From positions 1-39,819 of the forward strand of contig CANRWA010000033.1 in NCBI GenBank assembly GCA_947643415.1: DNA of 39,819 nt, read 5' to 3'. Source of the DNA: an uncultured Clostridia bacterium. GTDB taxonomy: Bacteria > Bacillota > Clostridia > Lachnospirales > Lachnospiraceae. Below, in pieces: positions 10,401-17,328 of the stretch (positions within the stretch are counted from its first letter, which is position 1; every line of letters begins with the position of its first letter). Made by a program: the position numbers and the translations under genes. Under the pieces are notes generated by a model. The model did not search any database and was not told the DNA's origin. It was given only the letters and a program-made list of their open reading frames with translations.

Positions 10401-11035
10401 TGCATCTCATATTCAATCCCGATATTTTTCTTCTGCCCGGATACCAGATGTTTTACATAAAAACGAATCGCTTTCTTCTTGCCCTTTGCAACAAGAAATT
10501 CCTCCATTCCCTGTAATTTTGTATTTGTTTTCTTCAGATGATGGTACAGCCTCCTGCCAGATTCATCCCGATATAGGAAAACTTCCTCAAACCTCGGATC
10601 ATGGAACAGGGCAGCTCCATGTTCCGGATTCTCCTGAAACCGCTCACGCAATTTATGGTAATCGCTGATAACACCTTTCTCATCTGAAAGTTCTGGCTGG
10701 ATGACCTTAATGTCATATGGCAATGAGGTCTCCCCACAGTCTGTCACCAGAGCAATCTTACCTTTCAACCCTTCCCCCGGTATCAGTTCAGTAGCATCCA
10801 CCTCCACCTGTAGTTCATTTATCTCCGCATGAAAGACTGGCAGAAAATTCAAAGCAGGCTCTTCCACAGAACCAAAACCTTTTATCTTAGTGCCCCGCCG
10901 ATTCTTCAGCACAAAGGACAGGGTTGTCTTTGTCCCCGCCACAACACTCTCCTCCAAAGCGTCCGGCATTAAAATGAGCTCTGGCGGTTCATATGTGAAA
11001 TTCCCTTTTGCCAACGACAAAACTTTTTCCTTCAT
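7469..11035 (-). CDS. DUF5717 family giant protein
   Basis: A 1188-residue protein, first gene of a five-gene operon, matching DUF5717 as I know it; function unknown. The N-terminus (about 10-115) looks like an immunoglobulin-like beta sandwich (PPELILMPDALEESVVAGTK...). A helical linker and a second beta domain follow (about 195-290). A long alpha-helical repeat region (about 295-660) and further helical repeats (about 770-1080) flank a short beta segment with QMIQIYTSDYQLYFVD-like strands. No signal peptide or membrane helix is seen, so it is probably cytoplasmic. The start is the ATG at 11035, after AAGGTGAGG; an ATG twelve bases upstream overlaps that site and is unlikely. It could be a large scaffold or adaptor. 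Confidence 0.72.
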   Translation of the reverse strand: MKEKVLSLAKGNFTYEPPELILMPDALEESVVAGTKTTLSFVLKNRRGTKIKGFGSVEEPALNFLPVFHAEINELQVEVDATELIPGEGLKGKIALVTDCGETSLPYDIKVIQPELSDEKGVISDYHKLRERFQENPEHGAALFHDPRFEEVFLYRDESGRRLYHHLKKTNTKLQGMEEFLVAKGKKKAIRFYVKHLVSGQKKNIGIEYEMHGKDIQDSLQIRVNTWGSMGIQIQSTEDFIEPEVHSLWTDEFVGSTAVVRFRILSDKVPAGRRFGTLILESLYETKEIQISAHNGRDSKERKVARARKAATALLVRTYLAFQEGRIEEKEYQDMLQKNRVVIRKLSGDYELAMSGYIAVILGDEAEILNFFQKTERLEPPQLGSDARGVENYILIEYVKYVYTKREEDRQHLVRLLEAYMDNGYQSVPLFLVSLHVDEKYHTTEKRAAAILQQMKNDPNHILLRSELLQVYRHDPGMIMSLDSDTLAAVYYGARLNLATEEISLAVSYLAERVIAWDNLLFMVLEKLYGQYGQEDTLRSICGLLIRSEKREKKYFPWFAKGVEQHLRLTELYEYYMYTMDYASSFSLPDSVISYFQYENHLNDQCKAFLYAYIVRKRKEQPENFRVYGTHIREYALKQLGRHRVTEDIAVIYEGLFSEDNIRDSVARDLPYVMFNHLLTCSNERMQSVVVVHTEMKEESVYTLHSGQAMIQIYTSDYQLYFVDREGNCCAGTIDYKLQKLLHLDGFAPVCFEHGADHVSLLVHLAVKAIRAARLSDTQVAVLQRVSELGCLCDYTGHKLLMRLYDHYSQQKQTDLLLGLLEILEPGMIKRERLAEVAVTCINFGTHQEMFDRAEQMLTRYGIQNCDKKALLLLVRDRIQKYKGGFVPLLVKWSYYLYRQGCYDKTVMAYLASYFMGSTSALTSIYGKCRELSQGVMEDGVKERLLGQVLFSGNNPMNYDEIFLEYYEDGNNRVLVKAFLSEIAYEYITDRLELTEEIFVKIEKEAFYVRDTVMVLAALKYYSNAENFAWKQQEFIERNLELFASEGLILTFMKKFIGKLSVPYEIENSTLIQYNSGTDRGVFLHISPDGEHYETEPMRKVFDGIYTKELLLFSDEETVCYIEEEETGEKTDAMHVKRKKADIKAPGFFQMVNDMIQAKENGDSEKYEILRRQYERRHMVAEKLFKIQ

Positions 11036-11075
11036 GTGCAACCTCACCTTAATCTAAACGTAGTCAGTACTTAAT

Positions 11076-11104
11076 TTTATAGTATATCATATTGCCACTG
11101 TCAA
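11076..11104 (-). promoter_or_regulatory. Promoter of the DUF5717-DUF5716-thiE operon
   Basis: On the minus strand TTGACA (11099-11104), a 17-base spacer and TATAAA (11076-11081): near-consensus sigma-A, about 40 bases upstream of the start at 11035. The -35 box lies next to the edge of repeat copy B. Confidence 0.75.
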
Positions 11105-11114
11105 TGCAAATATC

Positions 11115-11238
11115 GCGTCAGGGAGAGGGCAACAGGCATCTCAGACAATGCTCTGGCAGCGTATTTGCAACGGAAGGAAACAATATTTTTCGGGGTGCGA
11201 TATAAGGGCAGCAGACAGTACAAGATCCGCTGCCCCGT
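11115..11238 (+). repeat. Dispersed repeat, copy B
   Basis: Homologous to copy A over its whole length (ATCTCAGACAATGCT, GGCAGCGTAT, AAGGAAACAA, ACAGTACAAGATCCGC). It fills most of the gap between the divergent DUF5717 operon and the aminotransferase gene. The copy A reading frame stays open here and ends at a TAA near 11250. Sequence upstream of the core is not shared with the 23.6 kb copy, so this copy is truncated on its left. Confidence 0.75.
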
Positions 11239-11260
11239 TTCCCATAATTAAGCGGCTGCC

Positions 11261-11289
11261 TTGACGGATTTACTTCTTCCAACTATAAT
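11261..11289 (+). promoter_or_regulatory. Promoter of the aminotransferase gene
   Basis: TTGACG (11261-11266), 17 bases, TATAAT (11284-11289): near-consensus, about 50 bases before the ATG at 11339. Confidence 0.75.
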
Positions 11290-11338
11290 AACTATGATCA
11301 TCAATTTTTTATATGATATCAAAAAGGAGGCTTTAGGC

Positions 11339-12433
11339 ATGAAACCAAAAGAACATTTTCATGGAAGTGACCTGGAAGAAATAGAGCGTGTATATGGGAT
11401 CAAAAAAGAGGATATCATCAGCTTCTCGGCTAATGTAAATCCCCTGGGCGTGTCTTTCCGCCTACGGGAAACACTGACCAACCATATTGATGCCATCACC
11501 ACTTATCCGGACAGGGAATACACTTCCCTTCGCAAATGTATTGCGGCATATGTACACACCGATTACAGGAATATCATTGTGGGAAATGGTTCCACCGAAC
11601 TGATCTCTCTTTTTATCCAGATCGCCCACCCTGCCAAGGCGCTGATCGTAGGGCCAACTTACTCGGAATACGAACGGGAAGTATCCATGGGCGGCGGCCG
11701 CTCCCATTATTTCAGCCTGACAGAGGCAGGGGAATTTGAACTGGACACAACTGCCCTCACGGAAGAGCTTTCCCATAATGTAGATCTCCTGATCCTGTGC
11801 AATCCGAACAACCCTACCTCATCGGTGATCAAAAGGGAACAGATGAGGGAGATCCTGGATTACTGCAAGCGCAAATCCATCACTGTCCTTGTGGATGAAA
11901 CCTATGTAGAATTTACTGAGAATCCCGATGAGGTAACAGCCATTCCTCTTACAGAATATTATAATAATATTATTATCCTCCGGGGAATCTCCAAATTCTT
12001 TGCTGCACCGGGACTGCGGCTGGGCTATGCCATCTGTGGAAACCATGACCTGCAAAAGGAGATTGACCAGAAAAAGAATCCTTGGAGCATTAACTCACTG
12101 GCGGCCATCGCAGGAGAGATCATGTTTACGGATAAAGAATATATTTCAGAGACTAGAGAGCTGATCTGTGGGCAGCGCAGATATGTGTGCGGACAGCTGG
12201 ATGCTGATCCAAACTTTAAGACCTTCCATGCCCATGCCAATTTCGTTCTGGTAAAAATACAAAACAGCCATATCACTTCCGCAGATGTATTTGACGCTGC
12301 TATCCGCCAGAATCTCATGGTACGCGACTGCTCCACCTTTCCGTTCCTGAATAATAAATACTTCCGGCTCTGCTTTATGCTTCCGGAACAGAATGAAAAG
12401 CTGCTGAATGTATTATTCGGCCTAGTTCACTGA
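11339..12433 (+). CDS. PLP-dependent aminotransferase, HisC/CobD type
   Basis: A 364-residue fold-type I PLP enzyme. Seen: SANVNPLG near the N-terminus (typical of threonine-phosphate decarboxylase CobD and some HisC paralogues), GNGSTELI, the NPNNPT substrate/PLP motif, VDETYVEF with the PLP-ring aspartate, and GISKFFAAPGLRLGYA with the Schiff-base lysine. The HFHGSD opening is also CobD-like. No cobalamin or histidine genes lie in the window, so the substrate stays open between histidinol phosphate and threonine phosphate. The ATG at 11339 follows AAGGAGG. The 3' end is 12 bases from the convergent sensor kinase gene. Confidence 0.8.
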   Translation: MKPKEHFHGSDLEEIERVYGIKKEDIISFSANVNPLGVSFRLRETLTNHIDAITTYPDREYTSLRKCIAAYVHTDYRNIIVGNGSTELISLFIQIAHPAKALIVGPTYSEYEREVSMGGGRSHYFSLTEAGEFELDTTALTEELSHNVDLLILCNPNNPTSSVIKREQMREILDYCKRKSITVLVDETYVEFTENPDEVTAIPLTEYYNNIIILRGISKFFAAPGLRLGYAICGNHDLQKEIDQKKNPWSINSLAAIAGEIMFTDKEYISETRELICGQRRYVCGQLDADPNFKTFHAHANFVLVKIQNSHITSADVFDAAIRQNLMVRDCSTFPFLNNKYFRLCFMLPEQNEKLLNVLFGLVH

Positions 12434-12445
12434 TTGCCTATTGAG

Positions 12446-14068
12446 CTATGCCTTCGTGCGAATAAAAAACTCCACCCCATCCTGTACATTTTTGACACCA
12501 TATTTGACATGATGGAGTTTCAAAATCTGTGAACTGATGGCCAGCCCCATCCCGGAGGAGGAATTATCACCGGAACGGGCTGTATCCACCTGATAAAGAG
12601 GCTCCCAGATCTGATTCATCTCACCATCCGGGATATGTGCACCTGTGTTGAATACAAAAAGAGAATTCTGGCAGATGCTAAGCCGGATTATCTTCCCTGC
12701 CGAACAATGCCGCACTGCATTGGAGAAAAAATTATCGACAACCATCTGCAAAAGATGCGGATCTCCCTTCAGGCAAAAGGAAGCCTTTTTATCTATTTCA
12801 AAATGAATCTGTTTTTCTTTCATATTGGCCTGGTAATGTTCCCATACCCCCTGACAGATATCAGCCATATCCACATACTCTTTTTTTAGATGGTATCCGG
12901 TATCTACTACTTTTGTATAAACTAACATAGCATTGAGCAGGTCACTCATATGGTCTGCTTCTCTCTCGATAAGCCCAATATAATGTTCCTGTTTCTCTGG
13001 GTGTATCCCCTCCCGGATACATTCAGCGCCACTTTTCACAATAGCAGCCGGGGTCTTCATCTCATGTGCCATGGCATTGATAAAAGTATTCCTCATCTGC
13101 TGCAGACGGGACCTGCGCTTGTTTGTTAAAAAAACACAGGCAATGATCACAGTCCCTGCCAACTGGCAGAACACAATGATCATAAGTATATCTTTATGGA
13201 AATCATAAGAATGTAAGGTAAGATAATCCAGGTCTGCATAAAAGGATACCCGGTAAGACTGGATCTCACTCCTCCCGTTCAAAATCCTCAATGGTGTCTC
13301 ATAAGTATCCACACCTGACCGGATATTGGCTCCCTTCGTAAAATTTTTGCCCATTACATCTATTTTTTCCAAGGCCTTTTCATTAAATATCCTTTTTGTT
13401 TCATTGAAAGAGGGCGTTATTCTACCATATGCTTCATATCCCTCTCTGTATCCCACTGCATTGTAACGCCAGCACAGCCGGTCCCTGTCCACACTTTCCT
13501 TTGCCTGCCTATTGGCCAGGGAATACGTGATATTGTGTTTGTGTCTCTCTCCAAAAATAATCTTAACCGGTACAAATTTACCACTATCATCATAATACCC
13601 CTGCATCTTTTGTATTTCCATCATCTGGTCAGCCTTCTCGCCGGAATTCTCAAATCCATAATAATATGAGAGCATTTTGTCCAGATCCTCTTCTGAAAAA
13701 TACAGATCCAGCTGTATCATCTCTTCTTTCCCTCCCATATAGGGCTGCCAAATCAGGATCTGATTTGTCTTCTCCGTCTGGGAAATAACATCACCATAGA
13801 CATTCATCAGCTTCATGGCAACACCATACTGTTTCCCTGACCGTGATGTATTCAATGTATCATAAATCCTGTATATATCAGGCTCTGTCTCTGGTTCATT
13901 TTCATCATACTCCCAGTCCATCACATCACGCATAAAGATCTCATAACTGTCCCGCTCCCGCTCTAACTCCAACTGGTATGCCATTACCCCAATAAATACC
14001 ATGATGATAATGATCACACCCTCGATCCCTGCCATGAGGCTCAGATTTCTATGGAATCTTTTTTTCAC
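12446..14068 (-). CDS. Two-component sensor histidine kinase
   Basis: A 540-residue membrane sensor kinase. One membrane helix lies at about residues 13-32 and a second at about 294-315; the ~260 residues between them form an extracytoplasmic sensor domain rich in acidic and aromatic residues that I do not recognise. The HisKA box FINAMAHEMKTP has the phosphorylated His335; DNFFSNAVRH (N box), VFNTGAHIP (G1) and SSGMGLAIS (G2) complete the ATPase. The start is GTG at 14068 with GGGGAG about nine bases upstream. It lies 14 bases after its response regulator. No target gene is adjacent, so the stimulus is unknown. Confidence 0.88.
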   Translation of the reverse strand: MKKRFHRNLSLMAGIEGVIIIIMVFIGVMAYQLELERERDSYEIFMRDVMDWEYDENEPETEPDIYRIYDTLNTSRSGKQYGVAMKLMNVYGDVISQTEKTNQILIWQPYMGGKEEMIQLDLYFSEEDLDKMLSYYYGFENSGEKADQMMEIQKMQGYYDDSGKFVPVKIIFGERHKHNITYSLANRQAKESVDRDRLCWRYNAVGYREGYEAYGRITPSFNETKRIFNEKALEKIDVMGKNFTKGANIRSGVDTYETPLRILNGRSEIQSYRVSFYADLDYLTLHSYDFHKDILMIIVFCQLAGTVIIACVFLTNKRRSRLQQMRNTFINAMAHEMKTPAAIVKSGAECIREGIHPEKQEHYIGLIEREADHMSDLLNAMLVYTKVVDTGYHLKKEYVDMADICQGVWEHYQANMKEKQIHFEIDKKASFCLKGDPHLLQMVVDNFFSNAVRHCSAGKIIRLSICQNSLFVFNTGAHIPDGEMNQIWEPLYQVDTARSGDNSSSGMGLAISSQILKLHHVKYGVKNVQDGVEFFIRTKA

Positions 14069-14082
14069 TTTGCACCGCTCCC

Positions 14083-14757
14083 CTACATGCCGTCATCACA
14101 AACTTGAAAAATATACCCCACTTTCACCATTGTCTGTATATATTTTCCGTACCTCCCAAGTGCTTTCCGCAGATTTTTCACATGTGTATCCACCGAACGC
14201 TCACTTCCCTCATAATCATATCCCCAAACCTTCACCAGGATCTGTTCTCTCGTCAGCGCCCGTCCCGGATTCCGCATAAAATACCAAAGAAGTTCAAAAT
14301 CCAGAGCCTGCAGTTCAATCTGCTCTCCTCCCACAAACAGGCGGCGCGCGCCCGGTGACATCCGAATCCCCCCCATCTCAAGCCAGTCGCCCATGCAGTT
14401 ACTTCTCTCCAGGATCACCTTGCACTTTGCGAGCAGCACGGGAAGGGAAAAAGGCTTCATTATATAATCATCCGCTCCAAACCGGTATCCCCTCAACTGG
14501 TCTTCCTCCTGCACCCTTGCAGTCAGAAACAAGATCGGCACATTCTCCCGTTCCCGGATCCTCCTGCAAAGTTCAAAACCATCCATCCCCGGCATCATGA
14601 CATCCAGAAGCACTAACTGGTAATCCTTTTCCTGCAGAACCTCCCATGCGGACAATCCATCTGCTTTTGCATCCACTTCAAATCCATTCTGTGTCAGATA
14701 ATCCTGCACCAGTTCCCTCAGGCTGTCATTGTCCTCCGCCAGTAAAATCCGATTCAT
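14083..14757 (-). CDS. OmpR/PhoB-family response regulator
   Basis: A 224-residue transcription regulator paired with the following kinase. The receiver domain (1-115) has acidic residues in LLAEDND, phosphoacceptor Asp52 in LLDVMMPGMDG, the LTAR threonine and the YIMKPF lysine. The C-terminal winged helix (about 130-220) shows LDFELLWYFMRNPGRALTRE and SVDTHVKNLRKAL, typical of OmpR/PhoB. The start is the ATG at 14757, after AGGAGG; an upstream in-frame ATG lacks a site. Two upstream terminators separate it from purA. Confidence 0.92.
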   Translation of the reverse strand: MNRILLAEDNDSLRELVQDYLTQNGFEVDAKADGLSAWEVLQEKDYQLVLLDVMMPGMDGFELCRRIRERENVPILFLTARVQEEDQLRGYRFGADDYIMKPFSLPVLLAKCKVILERSNCMGDWLEMGGIRMSPGARRLFVGGEQIELQALDFELLWYFMRNPGRALTREQILVKVWGYDYEGSERSVDTHVKNLRKALGRYGKYIQTMVKVGYIFQVCDDGM

Positions 14758-14825
14758 ATTGAAGCCTCCTCTCATACTATAAGAAATCATATCAGATGAA
14801 TATGTATTCCTTTTGTAGTTTTCCC

Positions 14826-14854
14826 AAAAAAAGCGTCGTGATATTCCGACGCTT
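14826..14854 (-). terminator. Rho-independent terminator
   Basis: AAGCGTCG, an 8-base loop and CGACGCTT, followed on the minus strand by a run of seven T. It comes after a first terminator for purA, so it is either a backup or the end of a short unrecognised transcript from 14855-14918. Confidence 0.75.
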
Positions 14855-14918
14855 AAAAGAACAGCTGCGCCATTCTTTGCTCCGCAAATAACGGAATTTA
14901 CTATAAGATAAAAACATA

Positions 14919-14955
14919 TCCCTATAAACCAGAATATTATCTTAGTTTATAGGGA
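14919..14955 (-). terminator. purA terminator
   Basis: An 11-bp perfect stem (TCCCTATAAAC / GTTTATAGGGA) with a 15-base loop, followed on the minus strand by ATATGTTTTT, 27 bases after the purA stop codon. Confidence 0.75.
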
Positions 14956-14981
14956 TTCATTGATTTCAGTGTCAAAATTTA

Positions 14982-16256
14982 TCAGCGGTGAATGATCTCG
15001 TGGCGTCCCGGACCATTGGATACCATCTTAACAGGCATCTCCAACTCCCTTTCTATAAATTCAATGTACTTGCGGCAATTTTCCGGCAATTCGCCATATT
15101 CTGTGATGCCGCGGATCTCAGACTTCCAGCCAGGAAGAACCTCATATACCGGCTTTGCCTTCTTTAACTCCCTTGTTGATGGGAAATCTTTCGTTATCTT
15201 CCCATCAATCTCATAGCCGACACATACCGGAAGCTCATCCAGATAGCCCAGCACATCCAGAACAGTCAGTGCCACCTCAGTCGCTCCCTGTATGCGGCAT
15301 CCATAACGGCTAGCCACCGCATCAAACCAGCCCATGCGGCGTGGACGCCCTGTAGTGGCCCCATATTCTCCGCCATCTCCGCCACGGCGCCTCAGTTCAT
15401 CTGCCTCCTCGCCAAAGATCTCACTGACAAATTCACCCGCCCCAACAGCACTGGAATACGCCTTTACTACTGTGACAATCCTTTTGATCTCATAGGGCGG
15501 GATGCCTGCCCCGATGGCACCATAGCCAGCCAGGGTAGAAGAAGATGTTACCATCGGATAGATTCCATGGTCCGGATCTTTCAGCGAACCAAGCTGCCCC
15601 TCCAGAAGAATTCGTTTGCCCTGTCTGTTCGCCTCATACAGAAAAGCTGAAACATCACATACATGTGGCTCTACCTTCTGACGGTACTCTGCAAGTGTCT
15701 CCATCAACTCATCCACCTTCAGCAATGGTTTATGATAGAGATGCTCCAGCATTACATTCTTTTTCTCACAGATTCCCTCCATCTTTTCCCTCAGGGAATC
15801 TTCATCAAAAAGCTCAGATACCTGAATGCCTGTCTTGGCATATTTATCGGAGTAAAATGGTGCGATACCGGATTTTGTTGATCCAAAAGATCTGCCTCCC
15901 AGACGCTCTTCCTCATACTGGTCAAACAGTATATGGTATGGCATAACGATCTGTGCACGGTCACTTACCCGAATCTCCGGCATAGGAACTCCCCGGTCCA
16001 CGATCCCCTGAATCTCCTCAAAGAGATCCGGAATATTCAATGCCACACCATTTCCAATGACACTGACCGTATGATCGCAGAACACACCGGAAGGCAGAAT
16101 GTGGAGAGCAAATTTACCATAATCGTTCACAATCGTATGTCCCGCATTGCTGCCACCCTGAAAACGTACGATGATGTCAGATTCCTCACTTAACATATCG
16201 GTGATCTTTCCTTTTCCCTCATCGCCCCAGTTGGCTCCTACAACAGCTGATACCAT
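14982..16256 (-). CDS. purA: Adenylosuccinate synthase
   Basis: A 424-residue enzyme joining IMP and aspartate with GTP in the first step from IMP to AMP. Diagnostic: VGANWGDEGKGK (residues 6-17, catalytic Asp12), GGSNAGHTI with catalytic His, ILLEGQLGSLKD, SSSTLAGYGAIGAG, and TTGRPRRMGWFD. Two in-frame ATGs lie at 16262 and 16256. AAGGAGG is only one base from the first but seven from the second, so 16256 is chosen. A promoter and an 8-bp leader hairpin lie upstream. Two terminators in series follow. Confidence 0.96.
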   Translation of the reverse strand: MVSAVVGANWGDEGKGKITDMLSEESDIIVRFQGGSNAGHTIVNDYGKFALHILPSGVFCDHTVSVIGNGVALNIPDLFEEIQGIVDRGVPMPEIRVSDRAQIVMPYHILFDQYEEERLGGRSFGSTKSGIAPFYSDKYAKTGIQVSELFDEDSLREKMEGICEKKNVMLEHLYHKPLLKVDELMETLAEYRQKVEPHVCDVSAFLYEANRQGKRILLEGQLGSLKDPDHGIYPMVTSSSTLAGYGAIGAGIPPYEIKRIVTVVKAYSSAVGAGEFVSEIFGEEADELRRRGGDGGEYGATTGRPRRMGWFDAVASRYGCRIQGATEVALTVLDVLGYLDELPVCVGYEIDGKITKDFPSTRELKKAKPVYEVLPGWKSEIRGITEYGELPENCRKYIEFIERELEMPVKMVSNGPGRHEIIHR

Positions 16257-16273
16257 AGCCATTCCTCCTTAGA

Positions 16274-16292
16274 AGTCCTGTGTGACAGGACT
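16274..16292 (-). other. Hairpin in the purA leader
   Basis: AGTCCTGT, a 3-base loop and ACAGGACT form a perfect 8-bp stem ending about ten bases upstream of the Shine-Dalgarno sequence. No T-run follows. It may stabilise the message or limit ribosome access; no known purine riboswitch core is seen. Confidence 0.45.
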
Positions 16293-16328
16293 GATCGATA
16301 ATATTTGCATAAAAACACATGCGGTTCT

Positions 16329-16357
16329 ATTATACACGACCATAACCCATTATTCAA
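16329..16357 (-). promoter_or_regulatory. purA promoter
   Basis: TTGAAT (16352-16357), 17 bases, perfect TATAAT (16329-16334). The -35 box overlaps the stop codon of the preceding glycosyltransferase gene, leaving no room for a terminator, so readthrough into purA is likely. Confidence 0.8.
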
Positions 16358-17327
16358 CTTTTTTCTGACACAGAACTGCGTCGCATTCCGCCAGCCGCCT
16401 CTCCGGCCAGTCTGTAGAAGTATGGATATTCAGGATGCTCTGTGTCTCATGTGCCGCATTGTAGTACCACATGGCAGCCTCCCCATAATCCCCTTTCCCA
16501 AAGAAATACTCTCCCAGCTCCCAGCACATCTCCGCAGAACCCTCACTGAGCAGGTCTTTCAATGACATCTTCAGCAGGGTATGGACATCATCCCGCAGCC
16601 TCGCCGCCCGGCAGACAATGCACACTGCCTCTTTCACCTCATCCATACTTCTTTCCGGATCCAGCGCCGTCCCGGTGAAAAACTCCTCTGCTTCGAGGAA
16701 ATCCTCATCCTCCCCTGAGATATACAATTCCATGGCATACATGTGATGGAGACGCTTTGACAGACGCAGCCCCTTCTGTATATGTTTCCGGAAAACACCA
16801 AAATCCCGGCCGGCATGATTACTTTCCGGACGATGGTCAATAACAATATCTGAGTCATAGATCACAGGATCGAGACGTACCATCTCATGAACAGGCTCGA
16901 TCCAGACAAATTCCCGCAGCCGCTTAAAGAGTTTGGGGCGGTACTCCTCATCAAAATTGTAAGCTGTGCCATGGGCAAGCTGGTTTCCATATTTCATCTG
17001 TACCATCTCGATCTCCGGCAGGAGAACTTCTTTCAGTTCACGGAATCTCTTCCTGTTCTCCTCATTTACCACCTCATCGGCGTCCACCGAATAGATGTAC
17101 TCCTTCGTTGCTTTAGAAAAGGCAAAATTCCTGGCCGCCGAAAAATCATCGATCCATTTAAAATCATAAATCTTATCTGTATACCGCCCGGCAATCTCCT
17201 TTGTCCTATCCGTGGAGCCTGTATCCACGATAATGATCTCATCCATAAGATCCGCAATGCTGTCCAAACAGCGCGCCAGTATCCTCTCCTCATTTTTTAC
17301 AATCATACAACAGCTAATAGTGGCCAT
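16350..17327 (-). CDS. GT2-family glycosyltransferase with TPR-like tail
   Basis: A 325-residue protein. The GT-A domain (1-220) opens with ISCCMIVKNEERILARCLDSI and has IVDTGSTDRTKEIA and the acidic metal/nucleotide motif SVDADEV (about 87-93). The C-terminal ~100 residues are helical and TPR-like (ELGEYFFGKGDYGEAAMWYYNAA). This architecture is common among clostridial SPASM-less GT2 proteins whose acceptors are unknown. The start is the ATG at 17327, preceded by GGAGGG; it is one base past the recJ stop, so it is coupled to recJ. No signal peptide is seen, so the protein is probably cytoplasmic. Confidence 0.85.
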   Translation of the reverse strand: MATISCCMIVKNEERILARCLDSIADLMDEIIIVDTGSTDRTKEIAGRYTDKIYDFKWIDDFSAARNFAFSKATKEYIYSVDADEVVNEENRKRFRELKEVLLPEIEMVQMKYGNQLAHGTAYNFDEEYRPKLFKRLREFVWIEPVHEMVRLDPVIYDSDIVIDHRPESNHAGRDFGVFRKHIQKGLRLSKRLHHMYAMELYISGEDEDFLEAEEFFTGTALDPERSMDEVKEAVCIVCRAARLRDDVHTLLKMSLKDLLSEGSAEMCWELGEYFFGKGDYGEAAMWYYNAAHETQSILNIHTSTDWPERRLAECDAVLCQKKVE

Positions 17328-17328
17328 A

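Noticed and set aside
11339..12433. Firm assignment as cobD or hisC
   Set aside because: N-terminal motif leans to CobD but no cobalamin or histidine genes are nearby; substrate left open.
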